A stretch of 64,000 nt of DNA, from positions 372,001 through 436,000 of the forward strand of contig NZ_CP067124.1 in the NCBI RefSeq assembly GCF_028553725.1, written 5' to 3'. Both the position numbers and the translations under genes were made by a program. The DNA is from Paracoccus alcaliphilus. Its GTDB lineage: Bacteria; Pseudomonadota; Alphaproteobacteria; Rhodobacterales; Rhodobacteraceae. A model generated the notes under the pieces. The model searched no databases, was not told the origin of the DNA, and was given only the letters and a program-made list of their open reading frames with translations. Shown piece after piece: positions 42,835 through 53,300 of the stretch (position 1 is the first letter of the stretch; the number at the start of each line of letters is the position of its first letter).

Positions 42835-43911
42835 TCAGCCGATCTTGCAGCCCCAGAAGGATGTTTGGTCGGCGGCGAAGTAGCCGTCCGCAACCCGGAA
42901 ATACCCCTGCAGCTCGACGGTATCGCCCGCGGTGAGGGGCACCATGGTCTGCAGCCAGATGGCTGTGGCGAGCGAGACATGGGTGGCGGAGATTTCGCCG
43001 AGGGAGCCGCGGATTTCGGTCGTCCCGTTCAGCACGAGCCGCCCGCGCATGCGGGCCGTGGCGCTGGCGTTGATCTTGTAGAGCAGCGTCGCGCCGAAGA
43101 GGTAGGTGCCGTCGACAGGGGCCACGAAATGGTTATTCGCGGCGTCGAACGCGCCCTGATCGTTGTAGTCGGTGTTGTTGAGGCCGATCTTGGTCCAGGC
43201 CCCGACGCCGACATAGTTGTCGTAGTTCGTGTACGCCTTGAACCGCGGCAGCCGGGGCTGATCGACGATGCCGTTGGCGTTGTCGACGCTGAGCCCGTCG
43301 AAGAAGGTGCCGCCGTCGGCCGATACGGCGAGCCGGAACCTGTCGGAGCCGAACAGCCCGACCAGCGCCTTGGTCACGAAGTTGGTCTGAAGCGTCAGCC
43401 CGAGATCGTCGGCTGCGGCCTCCTTGTTCATGGTGTAGAAGAGATCGCCAGTGCCGCCCTCGGCCACGGTCTTCGCCGTCCAGAGCGCGGCGTTGAGCTT
43501 GGCCGAGAACGGGTTCGACCCATCCGCGGTGGTCCCGAGCCCCAGCAGCGCGAGGTTCTGCAGCGCGTCCGGGGTGGTCCCGACCCAGCCCGCGCCGTCG
43601 TAGACCAGCAGCAGGCCCTCGTCCTCGACCCACGCCCGCCAGCCGGTCCGTGGTGGAAGGCGCAGCCAGGTGCCGTCCGTCCAGAGCGCGACATTCAAGT
43701 CCCAGCCCGCCCAGTCGCCCGTCGCGCCCGAGCCGACGATGTATCGGTCGCCGTCGGCGGGGCTCGCTGGGGGTGCTGCCAGATCGCGGTCGAGCACAGA
43801 GAGATGGACAAGCCCGTCGAGCAGCCGCAGCGCCTCGTTGTGGGTGACATGCTTCTGGGCCTGCGCCGCCAGGATGTAGGGCAGCAGGAGATGGGTCGTG
43901 GCGTCGGACAT
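42835..43911 (-). CDS. DUF2793 phage tail-associated protein with C1q/TNF-like C-terminus
   Basis: A 358-residue protein from MSDATTHLLLPYILAAQAQK (ATG 43909-43911). It opens with the DUF2793 signature (LPYILAAQAQKHVTHNEALR, then HLSVLDRDLAAPPASPADGD, RYIVG). The last 130 or so residues (FKAYTNYDNYVGVGAWTKI, FVAPVDGTYLFGATLLYKIN, TVELQGYFRVADGYFAADQT) look like a C1q-like jelly roll, used by phages as a receptor-binding tip. It follows the large tail protein by about 10 bp. Confidence 0.85.
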   Translation of the reverse strand: MSDATTHLLLPYILAAQAQKHVTHNEALRLLDGLVHLSVLDRDLAAPPASPADGDRYIVGSGATGDWAGWDLNVALWTDGTWLRLPPRTGWRAWVEDEGLLLVYDGAGWVGTTPDALQNLALLGLGTTADGSNPFSAKLNAALWTAKTVAEGGTGDLFYTMNKEAAADDLGLTLQTNFVTKALVGLFGSDRFRLAVSADGGTFFDGLSVDNANGIVDQPRLPRFKAYTNYDNYVGVGAWTKIGLNNTDYNDQGAFDAANNHFVAPVDGTYLFGATLLYKINASATARMRGRLVLNGTTEIRGSLGEISATHVSLATAIWLQTMVPLTAGDTVELQGYFRVADGYFAADQTSFWGCKIG

Positions 43912-43921
43912 GGCATGGCCC

Positions 43922-46900
43922 TCAGAATGTGAGAGTGACGGTTTTCGGCGCGCCCCGTCCCACGAGGGCGGAGAGCTGGAAGATGCGGATGTCGAGCGTG
44001 TCGCCGGGCTCAAGCGGCGCGCCCCAATCGGCGGTCTGGGCGGCGGCGGTGTAGACCGCGCTGGTGGTGGTCGTGGACAGGGTCCGCTTCACTGCAGCGC
44101 CGTCGAGAATCTCGACATCGTAGGCTTCGAGCTCCTCGGCCAGCGGCACTTCGAGCCCGCCCCAGCTGTCGGCCGAGAGCGCGCGGGACCGGCGGGTCCA
44201 GCGTATCGTCAGATCGCCGGGCGCACGCGGCTTGCGCCACGGCTGCTCGACATGGGCGACCGAGAACGGCCGCAGCCCCACGCCCCGAGGCGTGAAGGAT
44301 TGCGCGACATAGGTCTCGTCGCTGACCGAACGGCTGGCCGGGCCGATGCGCCAGTTCCACGGGATCCCAAGGTCGGCCTCGGCGATCGGCAGCGTTGCGA
44401 GGCTGTCGTCGAGCACCACGACCCGCGCGCCAGCAGGTGCCGGGTTGCCCATGGCGCCCTCGGTCCCGCGCTGGCCACGCAGGAGCCCGGTCAGACGATA
44501 TCGACCCGGCGCCAGAAGCTCTGCCACGCCCGCCTGCACGATTTCCCAGACGCCGGGCGCACTCTCGATGGCGAGCGCGTTCGCCCCGCCGAACAGGGTC
44601 AGGTCGGTGACGCTCTCCAGCGTGCCGGTCAGCAGATCGACCACCAGCGCATTGCCGAGATCGAAGCGCGACGTGGGGCCCGTGTAGAAGTCCGAGACCA
44701 GTGTCCCGATCCGGGCGCGGCTGCCGAACGTCGTGAGTAGCTCGAGGCCATCGGTCGAGGGGCTGCGAAACACCGCCATCTCGCCCGGCCATGGAACCGC
44801 GTGCGCGGCGATCAGCGGTCGATGCGCGGCCTGGTCCTCGGTCAGTTGCGGCAGATCCATCAGCACCGCATCCGGCGCGCCGAACACGACCGCCCGCGTC
44901 AGCGACGCCGCGCGGGGATCGCCGGGCGGCAGGTCGTAGGTCGCCCGGTCCTGGCGCACCGCCTCGATGCCGCGCGCCTCGGCGTCGGCGATGGAGACGA
45001 GCCGCAGGTCGACCAGCCGGCCGTCATGCTCCAGCCGGATCGCATCGGCCGGATCGAGCGCCAGGCGCGAGGGCGGCAGGCGGAACGCAGCCGTCTCCCG
45101 GCCCACCCACGCCTCCATCAGGGCACGGCGGCAGCGGCGCTCGGCCTCCTCGGGCGGCACGGCCATCGAGAAGGACTCGGACGCGATCCGGGTCGTGTCC
45201 ACCGTGATCCGCCGCGCCTCGACGAGGGCCGCGTCGTAATCCTCGTCGGCACGCGCGACCTGCCACTTCAGCGCTTGAGGCAGTTCGGTCTCCTGGCCGC
45301 GCGTCAGTTCCAGCACGTCGCCCTCGCGGGCGGCCACCAGATCGTCGGGTGCGAGGGTGGCAACCGACGCTCGGCCGCGCATCACGAAGCGGATCCCCCC
45401 CTCGGTTTCCACGGCATCGAAGCCGAAATGCCGCGACAGCGTGGTGATCGAGGCGCGCGGGCTCTCGAGCGCAGTGATGGCGTAGCCCTCGACCGCGCCC
45501 CAGAGGCCGGAGACGTCGATCCTCGACTCGGGCATCCCGGCCCGCAGGCAGAGGTGCCGGACCAGCGCCGCAAGCGACACCGCGCCGAGCCGCCCCGTCA
45601 GCCAGTGGCCGAACCGCCAGTTCGCCCCGTCCGTCCAGACGTCGGTCAGCGCCGGAAAGAACGGATAGGGCCGCGCGTCCCAGGTCCAGGCGGCGCATTC
45701 GGGCACATGCACCATCCGGCCGCCGTAGACCGAGGACACCGGGTTGTTCGCGGCCTCGCCCCACCAGAGATAGGTCGCCTCGAGATAGGCGCGCTGGATG
45801 GAGTCATCGCGCCAGCCCCGCGAGAAATGCGGCGTGAAGCTCTCGGACGACTTCGGGTCGAAGAAGACGTTGGGCTGGTTGGTACCACGGTCGATGGCCG
45901 GGCAGCCCAACTCGGTGAACCAGATCGGCTTCGACTGCGGCACCCACGCCGTCGGCGTCCCGCTTTCCACTCCGCCCGGACGGTCGTAATGCGGGTTCGA
46001 CCACCAGGCGCGCAGATCCTTGTAGCGGAAGACCCACGGCTTGGCCGCCGCACCGTCCGTGATCGGCGTGCGCACCTGCGCGGAGCGGTCCGCTGCGCTG
46101 GCATAGAACCAGTCGAAGCCTTCGCCGCCCGCGATGTTCCCCTGCAGGTAGGCGCGGTCGTAGATCGCGGGCCAGCCCTCGGCCGCGTCGAGATGCTCGA
46201 AGCCGTCCCGCCAGTCGGAGAGCGGCATGTAATTGTCGATCCCGACGAAATCGATCTCCGGATCGGCCCAGAGCGGGTCGAGGTGGAAGAACACGTCCCC
46301 CGAACCATCGCCCGGCTGATGCCCGAAGTACTCCGACCAGTCGGCCGCATAGCCGATCTTCGTGTTGGCCCCGAGGATCGAGCGCACATCAGCGAGCAGA
46401 TCCCGGTAGGCCTGCACCGCCGGATAGGTGCTGGCGCCCGAGCGGATCGTCGTCAGCCCCGGCATCTCGGTGCCGATCAGGAAGGCGTCCACCCCACCCG
46501 CCGCCGCGCAGAGATGGGCGTAGTGCAGCACCATGCGTCGCAGGCCCCAGTCACCGGATGGCCCGGTCCAGCTGACGCTCTCACCCGAGACGCTGAAGCT
46601 GGCGGGCGTGGCCGCGCCGAACAGCGCCGCGACCTGGCTTGCGGCCGTGGCGGTCTTGTCGACGGTCCCGGCGAAACCCGCCGCTGGAGAACAGGTGATC
46701 CGCCCCCGCCAGGGGAATACGGGCTGGCCCGTCTCCGCGGCGTTGTCGGAATAGGGGTTCGGCAGGGTGTTGCCGGGCGGCACGTCCATCAGGATGAACG
46801 GATAGAATGTCACCCGCAGCCCGCGCGACTTCATCTCCTGGATCGCCTGCACCACCGCGAAGTCGGATGGCGTGCCGCCATAGACCGGGCGGTCCTCGTC

Positions 46901-47530
46901 GTCGCGGCTGACGAGGAAGGCGCTGGCGCGGCTCACGCCATTGACCGACCAGCTGGCGGGCGTGGTCGACTTGGCCGATACCTCGACGCCCGGCCGCACC
47001 TTGCAGGATCCCGCGCGCAGATCGTCGCCGAACCAGGCGACGACGAGGCTGACGCTCTCGACCGCCGGGGCCATGGCCTGCAGCCGGTCGAGCGCTTCGA
47101 CCATGTCGGTGGAGTCGGCCAGCGCGTTCAGGTTCTCGGGCACCGTCGCGCCGCCATCGGTCTTGCGGATGGCCTGCGTGGCATAGGTGAACTCGCCCGA
47201 GGCCGGGATCATGGTGACGGCGCGGGTGAGCCCCTCGGCGGTGTCGGGATCGGCGAGCGGGCGGAACACCTCGAAGGACAGCTGCGGCAGCCGGTTGCCA
47301 TAGGTCGAGAGCGCCAGCTCCTCGAAGACGACATAGGCGGTGCCGCGATAGGCGGGGGTGCTGGCCGCGCCCATCCTCGCGGCGATGAACGGGTCCGCCG
47401 TCTGCGCCTCATTGCCCGGATACCAGCGCCAGGTGACGCCGGAGAGGTCCATCGGCTTGCCGTCGGCCCAGATGCGGCCGATGCCGGTGATCGGGCCCTC
47501 GCACAAGGCGACGGCGAAGCTGGCGTAGTA
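43922..47530 (-). pseudogene. GTA/phage-like baseplate 'megatron' tail protein, 5' end lost
   Basis: About 1200 residues remain, from YYASFAVALCEGPITGIGRI to the end. Included are a glycoside-hydrolase-like GTA TIM-barrel region (FLIGTEMPGLTTIRSGASTY, AADWSEYFGHQPGDGSGDVF, FVGIDNYMPLSDWRDGFEHL, KPIWFTELGCPAIDRGTNQP) and a phage-tail_3 region, ending with fibronectin-like sequence. Gene transfer agents and lambdoid siphophages of this order use such a protein at the tail tip. The in-frame start is missing: at about 47530 the gene joins the fragment at 47531-47804 out of frame. No capsid, portal or terminase genes remain. Confidence 0.85.
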
Positions 47531-47804
47531 GCCCGTCGAGGAAGGCGGGATCCTCGGCCACGCTGTAGATTGCGGCCTGCCCGGGCTCATCGGACAGGCC
47601 ATGGACGCGCTCGGCGTCGTTAGAAATGCGGTCGCGCTGGACGCGGGACATCTTCTCGATGGCGCCGAGAAGCGGCCCGGACAGATCGGCGTCCGATGCG
47701 GGCCAGTCGAATTCGGTGGGCAGGCCAATCTCCGGCCGGTCGAAGTATTCGCGCAGCGCCTCGCCGGGCGTCTTGCGAAGGAAGGCGGACAGTGCAGTCA
47801 CCAT
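47531..47804 (-). pseudogene. N-terminal fragment of an unrelated gene fused out of frame to the tail gene
   Basis: The ATG at 47802-47804, with GAAAGGAGATC before it, starts MVTALSAFLRKTPGEALREY, then GPLLGAIEKMSRVQRDRISN, DAERVHGLSDEPGQAAIYSV and AEDPAFLDGLL. The series then breaks at about 47530, where tail-protein sequence begins in another frame. I recall related N-termini in Rhodobacteraceae hypothetical proteins but no function. A promoter-like TTGACT...TACGCT lies upstream, so this fragment and the tail cassette may still be transcribed together. Confidence 0.6.
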
Positions 47805-47848
47805 GATCTCCTTTCTGGCGATTCCATTCATCGGCTGATCTGCTAATC

Positions 47849-47876
47849 AGCGTATCTCGCGCCAGAGGGGAGTCAA
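47849..47876 (-). promoter_or_regulatory. Sigma-70-like promoter upstream of the fused fragment
   Basis: On the reverse strand, TTGACT (47871-47876) and TACGCT (47849-47854) are separated by 16 bp, about 45 bp before the ATG at 47804. The -35 is near consensus and the -10 is weak. It is a plausible promoter for the minus-strand cassette. Confidence 0.35.
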
Positions 47877-47908
47877 TCGAAAAAATACGCACTTCCGCGG
47901 ATTCGCGA

Positions 47909-48631
47909 TCAGCGCCCGAAGAGCGAGGGCTGCCCGTGCGTCGAAGTGATCAGGTTCAGCTTTAACAGCCGGATACGCGCAGCTTCTTCGGAAACCGCGA
48001 AACGCTCCATAACCATCTGGATCAGCTGCGTGGCATGCTCCGTCGAAACATGGATATCGCCATGCAGCTCACGCGGGCCGCAGTAGTCGGAAACGAGGCG
48101 ACGGACCGGCGTGGCCGGCATCAGCAGCGCGCCACTGATATAGCCGGCCTGCCATTCCATCCAGTCGGACTGCGGGGCGTCCAGCATGTTGTCGCGCTTG
48201 GAGATCGCCTTGTTCGCATTCACCCCGCGCTCGAGCAGGTCGCCGTTGGCGAACTTCTGCGCCCAGAGAGGCCCGTGGAACTTCACGTGCCCGAACTCAT
48301 GGGTGAGCGTGGTGCGGAAGCGATTCTCGCGCCGTTCGTCGGCGGCGATACGTTCCGAGATGGAGACCTTGGGTCCCCGGTTTGGGAAGAACTCGGTGAC
48401 CCCTTCCACATCGGACCCGTACGCGGAAAGGTCGGCGTACGGGTCGAGATCCGCGTGGTGCATCTCGATCAGCACGGTCAGGTCGTCGGTCTCCACGGGA
48501 TAGTCGACCTTTCCGTGGCGCTTCATCAAGAGCTCACGGATCAGCCGCTCGCATTCATCGTCGAGATCCCGCTCGCGGTAGAAGGGTCGCTCGGCAAAGC
48601 GGCCCGTGTTGTCACGGATCATCTTCACCAT
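47909..48631 (-). CDS. ImmA/IrrE-family metallopeptidase
   Basis: A 240-residue zinc protease with the H-E-x-x-H motif THEFGHVKFHG (His111-Glu112...His115) and a downstream helix WQAGYISGALLMPATPVRRL that carries the third-ligand region. ImmA-type proteases cleave a partner XRE repressor in response to DNA damage or another signal, switching on mobile-element or defence genes. The gene lies 10 bp downstream of an XRE regulator on the same strand and is divergent from the nuclease/ATPase/DUF262 operon, making it a candidate control switch for that operon. Confidence 0.88.
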   Translation of the reverse strand: MVKMIRDNTGRFAERPFYRERDLDDECERLIRELLMKRHGKVDYPVETDDLTVLIEMHHADLDPYADLSAYGSDVEGVTEFFPNRGPKVSISERIAADERRENRFRTTLTHEFGHVKFHGPLWAQKFANGDLLERGVNANKAISKRDNMLDAPQSDWMEWQAGYISGALLMPATPVRRLVSDYCGPRELHGDIHVSTEHATQLIQMVMERFAVSEEAARIRLLKLNLITSTHGQPSLFGR

Positions 48632-48641
48632 GCAAACCTCC

Positions 48642-48968
48642 TTACTCTTTCAATGTCTTTCTGAAATTGGCGAAGGCCTCGACGACCTTGTCCGGGGTGG
48701 ACGCGTCCGGCCGCAGATCATCCGGCAGCCGGCCTGCGAGTGCGTACAGGTAGTCCTCCGGTATGTTCAGGATGCCGGAGAACTGACGGATCAGGTGCCC
48801 CGAGCTGGGGCTGCGTCGGTCGTGCTCGATGTCGTTGAGGTACTGCGGGGATATCGACCCGCCGCCCTCTTCCTTCATCACGCGCGCTGCGAGCTCCTTC
48901 TGGCTGAGACCGAGTCCCTTGCGGGACTTCGAAATCGCCTGGCCGAAGGTCACACCGTCGGCGGACAT
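48642..48968 (-). CDS. XRE-family transcriptional regulator
   Basis: A 108-residue protein from MSADGVTFGQAISKSRKGLG (ATG 48966-48968), with the helix-turn-helix LSQKELAARVMKEEGGGSIS and PQYLNDIEHDRRSPSSGHLI, then a dimerisation tail (DKVVEAFANFRKTLKE). It is paired with the ImmA-like protease as in ICEBs1-type switches. The intergenic region before the divergent 49093 gene contains ATCCGC-n6-GCGGAT (48998-49015), a likely operator that could control both directions. Confidence 0.88.
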   Translation of the reverse strand: MSADGVTFGQAISKSRKGLGLSQKELAARVMKEEGGGSISPQYLNDIEHDRRSPSSGHLIRQFSGILNIPEDYLYALAGRLPDDLRPDASTPDKVVEAFANFRKTLKE

Positions 48969-48997
48969 GGCCGGTTCATCGCTTGCTCTCCCTGTCA

Positions 48998-49015
48998 ATC
49001 CGCTTGTTCGCGGAT
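48998..49015. promoter_or_regulatory. Inverted repeat in the divergent XRE / nuclease promoter region
   Basis: ATCCGC (48998-49003) and GCGGAT (49010-49015) form an exact inverted repeat with a 6-bp spacer, 30 bp before the XRE start and about 78 bp before the nuclease start. The 124-bp gap must hold both promoters. The size and symmetry suit an XRE dimer. Confidence 0.5.
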
Positions 49016-49092
49016 ATGCGAACTGTTACGCCTTATCCCCAAGAGTATCAACAGCGAAGCGGGATGTGACGTTCGGAGCCGGGAGCAACTAA

Positions 49093-50319
49093 ATGATCAG
49101 GATCCTTCACACGGCCGACGTTCACCTCGACTCCCCGTTGAGGTCCCTAGCGCTGCGCGACCCCGAGCTGAGGGATCGGGTCCGGACATCGAGCCGTACC
49201 GCGCTAACCAGGATCGTCGACACCGCGCTTGCCGAGGAAGTAGCCGCCCTGCTGATTGCAGGCGATCTGTTCGACGGGGCAGAGCGTAGCGCGCGGACTG
49301 CCGCCTTCCTGACGCTCCAACTGGAGCGCCTACGCGAACGCGGGATCCAAGCATTTTATATCAAGGGCAACCACGACGCCGAGAACCCTCTCACCGGCGA
49401 GTTGACCTTGCCCGATAACGTTCATGTCTTTGACGGGCGCGGCGGCAAGGTGCAGCTCGCGGAGGACGTCTGGATCCACGGCGTCAGCTTCGCCAACCGT
49501 CACGCCCCGGAAAGTCTGCTGCCAAAGTTCCCGGCGCCGGTCGAAGGCGCCGTCAACATCGCGATGCTGCATACCTCCCTCGCGGGCGCAGAGGGCCACG
49601 ATCCCTACGCACCCTGCACGGTCGGTGAACTGACTGCTGCTGGCTTCGATTACTGGGCGCTGGGGCATGTTCACCGCCGGCAGGTCCACGCCGAGGCGCC
49701 ATGGATCGTTATGCCCGGAACGCCACAGGGACGCGATATGGGCGAGCCTGGTCCGAAATCCGCGACGCTCTTGACCATCGATAAGGCAATCGAGATCGAA
49801 GAAGTACCGACCTCGGCCGTGGAGTTCCTGCACATCCAGGTCGACGTTGCTGATACCGACAGCGACGACGCGCTGCGCGATGTGCTTAGGCGGACCCTGC
49901 GAGACACGGCGCGAAACCTGGTGTCGGAAAGCGCCGTGGTTCGCCTGGAGCTTACCGGTAGCACGCGCCGTCGTTGGCAGGTCCTGCGTGATCAGGACGT
50001 CTGGAAAGAGACCGCGGCGCAATATGCTCGGGAGACGGGCACGCTTTGGCTGGACAAGGTCGTGTTCGACCTGTCCGACACCGCAGAGCCCGGGCACAGC
50101 GCCACGGACGAGTTGGCTGGGATCATGAAGACCATCCGCGAGGAACCCGGGTTTTCCGAAACCTGCCGTGCTGAGATTGAAGGCATTCTGCAGGAGTTGG
50201 CGCCGCAACGACGTGCCGAGCTGTTGCCTGACGAAGCGGCAATGGACCAGCTTGCGCGGCGTCTCGCCGAAGCCGGCGCAGATCGGATCCTTGCGCGAAT
50301 GAAGGGAGCGACGCCCTGA
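49093..50319 (+). CDS. YhaO/SbcD-like DNA repair exonuclease (metallophosphoesterase)
   Basis: A 408-residue protein. The calcineurin-like metal-binding motifs are complete: ILHTADVHLDSPL (D-x-H), LLIAGDLFDGAERS (G-D), FYIKGNHDAENPL (G-N-H-D), MLHTSLAG and YWALGHVHRRQVH (G-H-x-H). The C-terminal half is an accessory/capping region. It is followed by a giant SMC-like ATPase with a one-base TGATG overlap, the arrangement of yhaO-yhaN and sbcD-sbcC. It probably acts as an endo/exonuclease on DNA ends in complex with that ATPase. It is first in the four-gene operon ending at 57973. Confidence 0.92.
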   Translation: MIRILHTADVHLDSPLRSLALRDPELRDRVRTSSRTALTRIVDTALAEEVAALLIAGDLFDGAERSARTAAFLTLQLERLRERGIQAFYIKGNHDAENPLTGELTLPDNVHVFDGRGGKVQLAEDVWIHGVSFANRHAPESLLPKFPAPVEGAVNIAMLHTSLAGAEGHDPYAPCTVGELTAAGFDYWALGHVHRRQVHAEAPWIVMPGTPQGRDMGEPGPKSATLLTIDKAIEIEEVPTSAVEFLHIQVDVADTDSDDALRDVLRRTLRDTARNLVSESAVVRLELTGSTRRRWQVLRDQDVWKETAAQYARETGTLWLDKVVFDLSDTAEPGHSATDELAGIMKTIREEPGFSETCRAEIEGILQELAPQRRAELLPDEAAMDQLARRLAEAGADRILARMKGATP

Positions 50320-53300
50320 TGCGGATCGAACGGCTCTCTCTCGACTTTTTTGGTCACTTCACGGGCAAGGTCCTCGATTTTGGGAAAGCCGGTCAGGCTT
50401 CGGATTTCCACGTGATCTACGGCTCGAACGAAGCCGGAAAAACCACAGTAATGGAAGCCTATCTGCGTCTTCTCTACGGCTTCCCCCATCGGGAGCCCTA
50501 CGGGTTTCAGCACCAGCGACAGAATCTTCGGATCTCAGGTCTGCTCGACATCGGAGGCGAAACCCGCCTGTTTACGCGACTGCCGTCCCGCAGTGGCAAT
50601 CTCAGGGGAGAGGCCGACGCGGCCATACCCGAGACCGCGATCGCCTCTCACCTCGGCGGGCTGTCGCTCGACGACTACCGCAGCCTGCTTTGTCTCGACG
50701 ACGACACCATCGAGAAGGGTGGCGAAGACATCGCCAGCGCGCGAGGCGATATCGGCCGCTTGCTGTTCTCCGCGGCAGCCGGTGTCGCGGACCTCAATGC
50801 AGTTCTGGAACAGGCGCGGGCCGAGGCAAACGGCCTTTACAAGAAGCGCGCCAGCACCACGCGCGTCGCGGAACTGAAGCGCGAGTTGAGTGAGGTCGAG
50901 ACCAACATCCGCACCCTCGATGTCAGCGCCAACGCGTGGCGAAAGCTGAAGGATGCGCTTCAGGCCGCCAGGGATGAAGAGATGCAATCTCGGCAGGCAC
51001 GGGACGAGCTTCGGGCCGAACAGGCGCAGATTGCCGCGCTGCGCCGGGCCCTGCCCGAACTGGGTGAGATGGACCGCCTCGCGGACGAGATCGCCGACTG
51101 CGCCGACTATCCCGAGCGGATCGACATCAATCCCGAAGATCTGGTCACGATGAGGACCGACCGGGGACAGGCGGATGCCGAGTTGCGGCGGCTGCTAGAC
51201 GAACTTGACGAGGCGGAAAAGGCGCGCGCCGCGCTGGTGATAGACGCGGACCGCCTAGCCGTCGCCGAGCAGTTGGACGATCTGGACGAACTGCGCAGCC
51301 GGATGCAAACGGCGGTGCTGGACCTTCCCAGACGCGAACGGGCCCACGAGGAGGCTCTTTCGGACATGGCACGCATCGCCCAGGATCTGGGGGCACCCGA
51401 AGATTGCGATGTCACCGCACTTGTCACGTCTCCGGGAGAAATTGCCATCCTTGAAGACCTGCGTGACAAGATGCGAGACGCCGCCGCGGCTTGGGAGACC
51501 GAGCAACGCGAGATCACGGGCTTGCAGACCCGAATCGAGCAGGCCCGGAAGGCACATCAATCATTGCTGGAAGCTCCGCCGCAGATGGGTTTAGTGGATC
51601 TGCTCAAGCGGTTCGACGCCGATGCCCTGGCACCAGCAGTCGCCACGGCGACACAAGCCATCGCGTCTGCCGACACGGCCCTGGAGCAGGTGCTCGACGC
51701 GCTTTCCATCGGTGCATGCACCTTCAGCGCCCTCCCGGTCTGCCAGGCCGATCCATTGACAGCAGCAGACACTGCCCAACGCCATGCCGATCTGGCGGAG
51801 AAGCTCGGACGCTTTGACGACAGGTTGGAGCGTTTGGACGAGGACATCGCCGCCGTGAAGGCGAAAACCACCCGGCTCTCGGAAGACGCAAGGATTGCCA
51901 GTGACGAAGTGGAACAGGAGGCCCGGGCCCGGCGTGACGCCCTGTGGCAAGCGCATCGCGAGACACTGACTTCCGAGAGCGCCGACAGCTTTGCGCCGGC
52001 GATGAAAACGGTGGACGACATCAACGCTGCGCGTCTCGCCCACGCTAGCGAGCTCGGCGAACTGCGAAAGCTCCTGCAGGATCTGGCGGACGCGGAAGCA
52101 CGCGCGACGACGACCCGGGAACAGCGCGATGGGCTCGCCGAGCAGGCACGAGAGCTCGAGAGCCAAGTCCACGGTCTATGTTCGCAGATCGGGCTTCCAG
52201 CGCTTTCCCCTTCGGCTTTTTCGGACTGGGTTGCGCTCTACGGCAAAGCCATAACCGCTGAGCGGCAACGGAACAGGCTTGCCGAACACCACCGGGAGAC
52301 GCTGGATCGGGCGGAGCGGCTTCGTAAGGCGCTCACGCCCCTCGTCGCGTTGGAGACCCCGACATTGGATGCAGCGTTGCTCGCCGCGCGGCGTCTTGCC
52401 GAAACCGAACGGCGCTATCAGGACGAGGTGCGGACAGCCTCAGACAAGACCGCCGCCCTCGATGAGGATCTCGAACGCCGGCAAGGCGAGCAAGGAGTCC
52501 TTGAGGACGCCGCAGAGAGGACTGCTGCGGCCTGGAAAGCAAAGGTACATGAGCTTTTCGGCGAGACGCTTTCACCCGGCCAACTTGCCGCAGCTCTCGG
52601 GCAGCTGCGTGAAATACGCGAACATAACGAAAAGCGACGACAAGCCGAGCGCCAGGTTAACACGATGCAGGACGATCAGCGCCGGTTCACGGAAGCCTCT
52701 GGCGCCCTTGGTGCACGTTTCGGCATCGGGGAGAGCGACCCTCTCGACACGTTCCGGCGCCTGCGGGAGCTCGCAGAACAAGCGCAGGCTGACAAGTCAC
52801 AGCACGAGAAGCTCGGCACTAGGCTTGAGGACGGTGCAACTCGGCGAACGGAACTCGAGGCGAAGCTCGAAGACATCGACAGGAAAGTGGTGGAACTTGG
52901 TGCGGTGTTCCCGGAGACGGTGGATACCAGCACTATTGACGCCCTGCGGACCGCTGTGGGCAAGGGCCTCGACGTCATCGCAAAAAGAGAACGAGTCGCC
53001 GAACTCGAACGGCAGATCCTCGACGACCTCTCGCTGCGGAAGGTGGAGGAAGCCCGCCAGCTACTTGCCGATGAAACCGCTACAACGCTCGAGGCGAAAG
53101 CGAAGTCCCTAGATACCGATCTCAACCTCGCAGAAGAGCGGATGTCCACCGCCACCGTGGCCCGAGCCAATGCCGAGCGGGACCTCGGCAGTGTTACCGG
53201 CGGCGCAGAGATCGCCGAGCTGGTCGAGCGGCGCGCCACGTTGCAGATTCAGATCGAAGAGGCGGTTCTTGACTATCTGGAGCGGGACTTCGGTCTACGC

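Noticed and set aside
44801..47623. 940-codon plus-strand open frame
   Set aside because: It is antisense to the GTA-like tail protein with Arg/Gly/His-rich shadow composition; no motifs.
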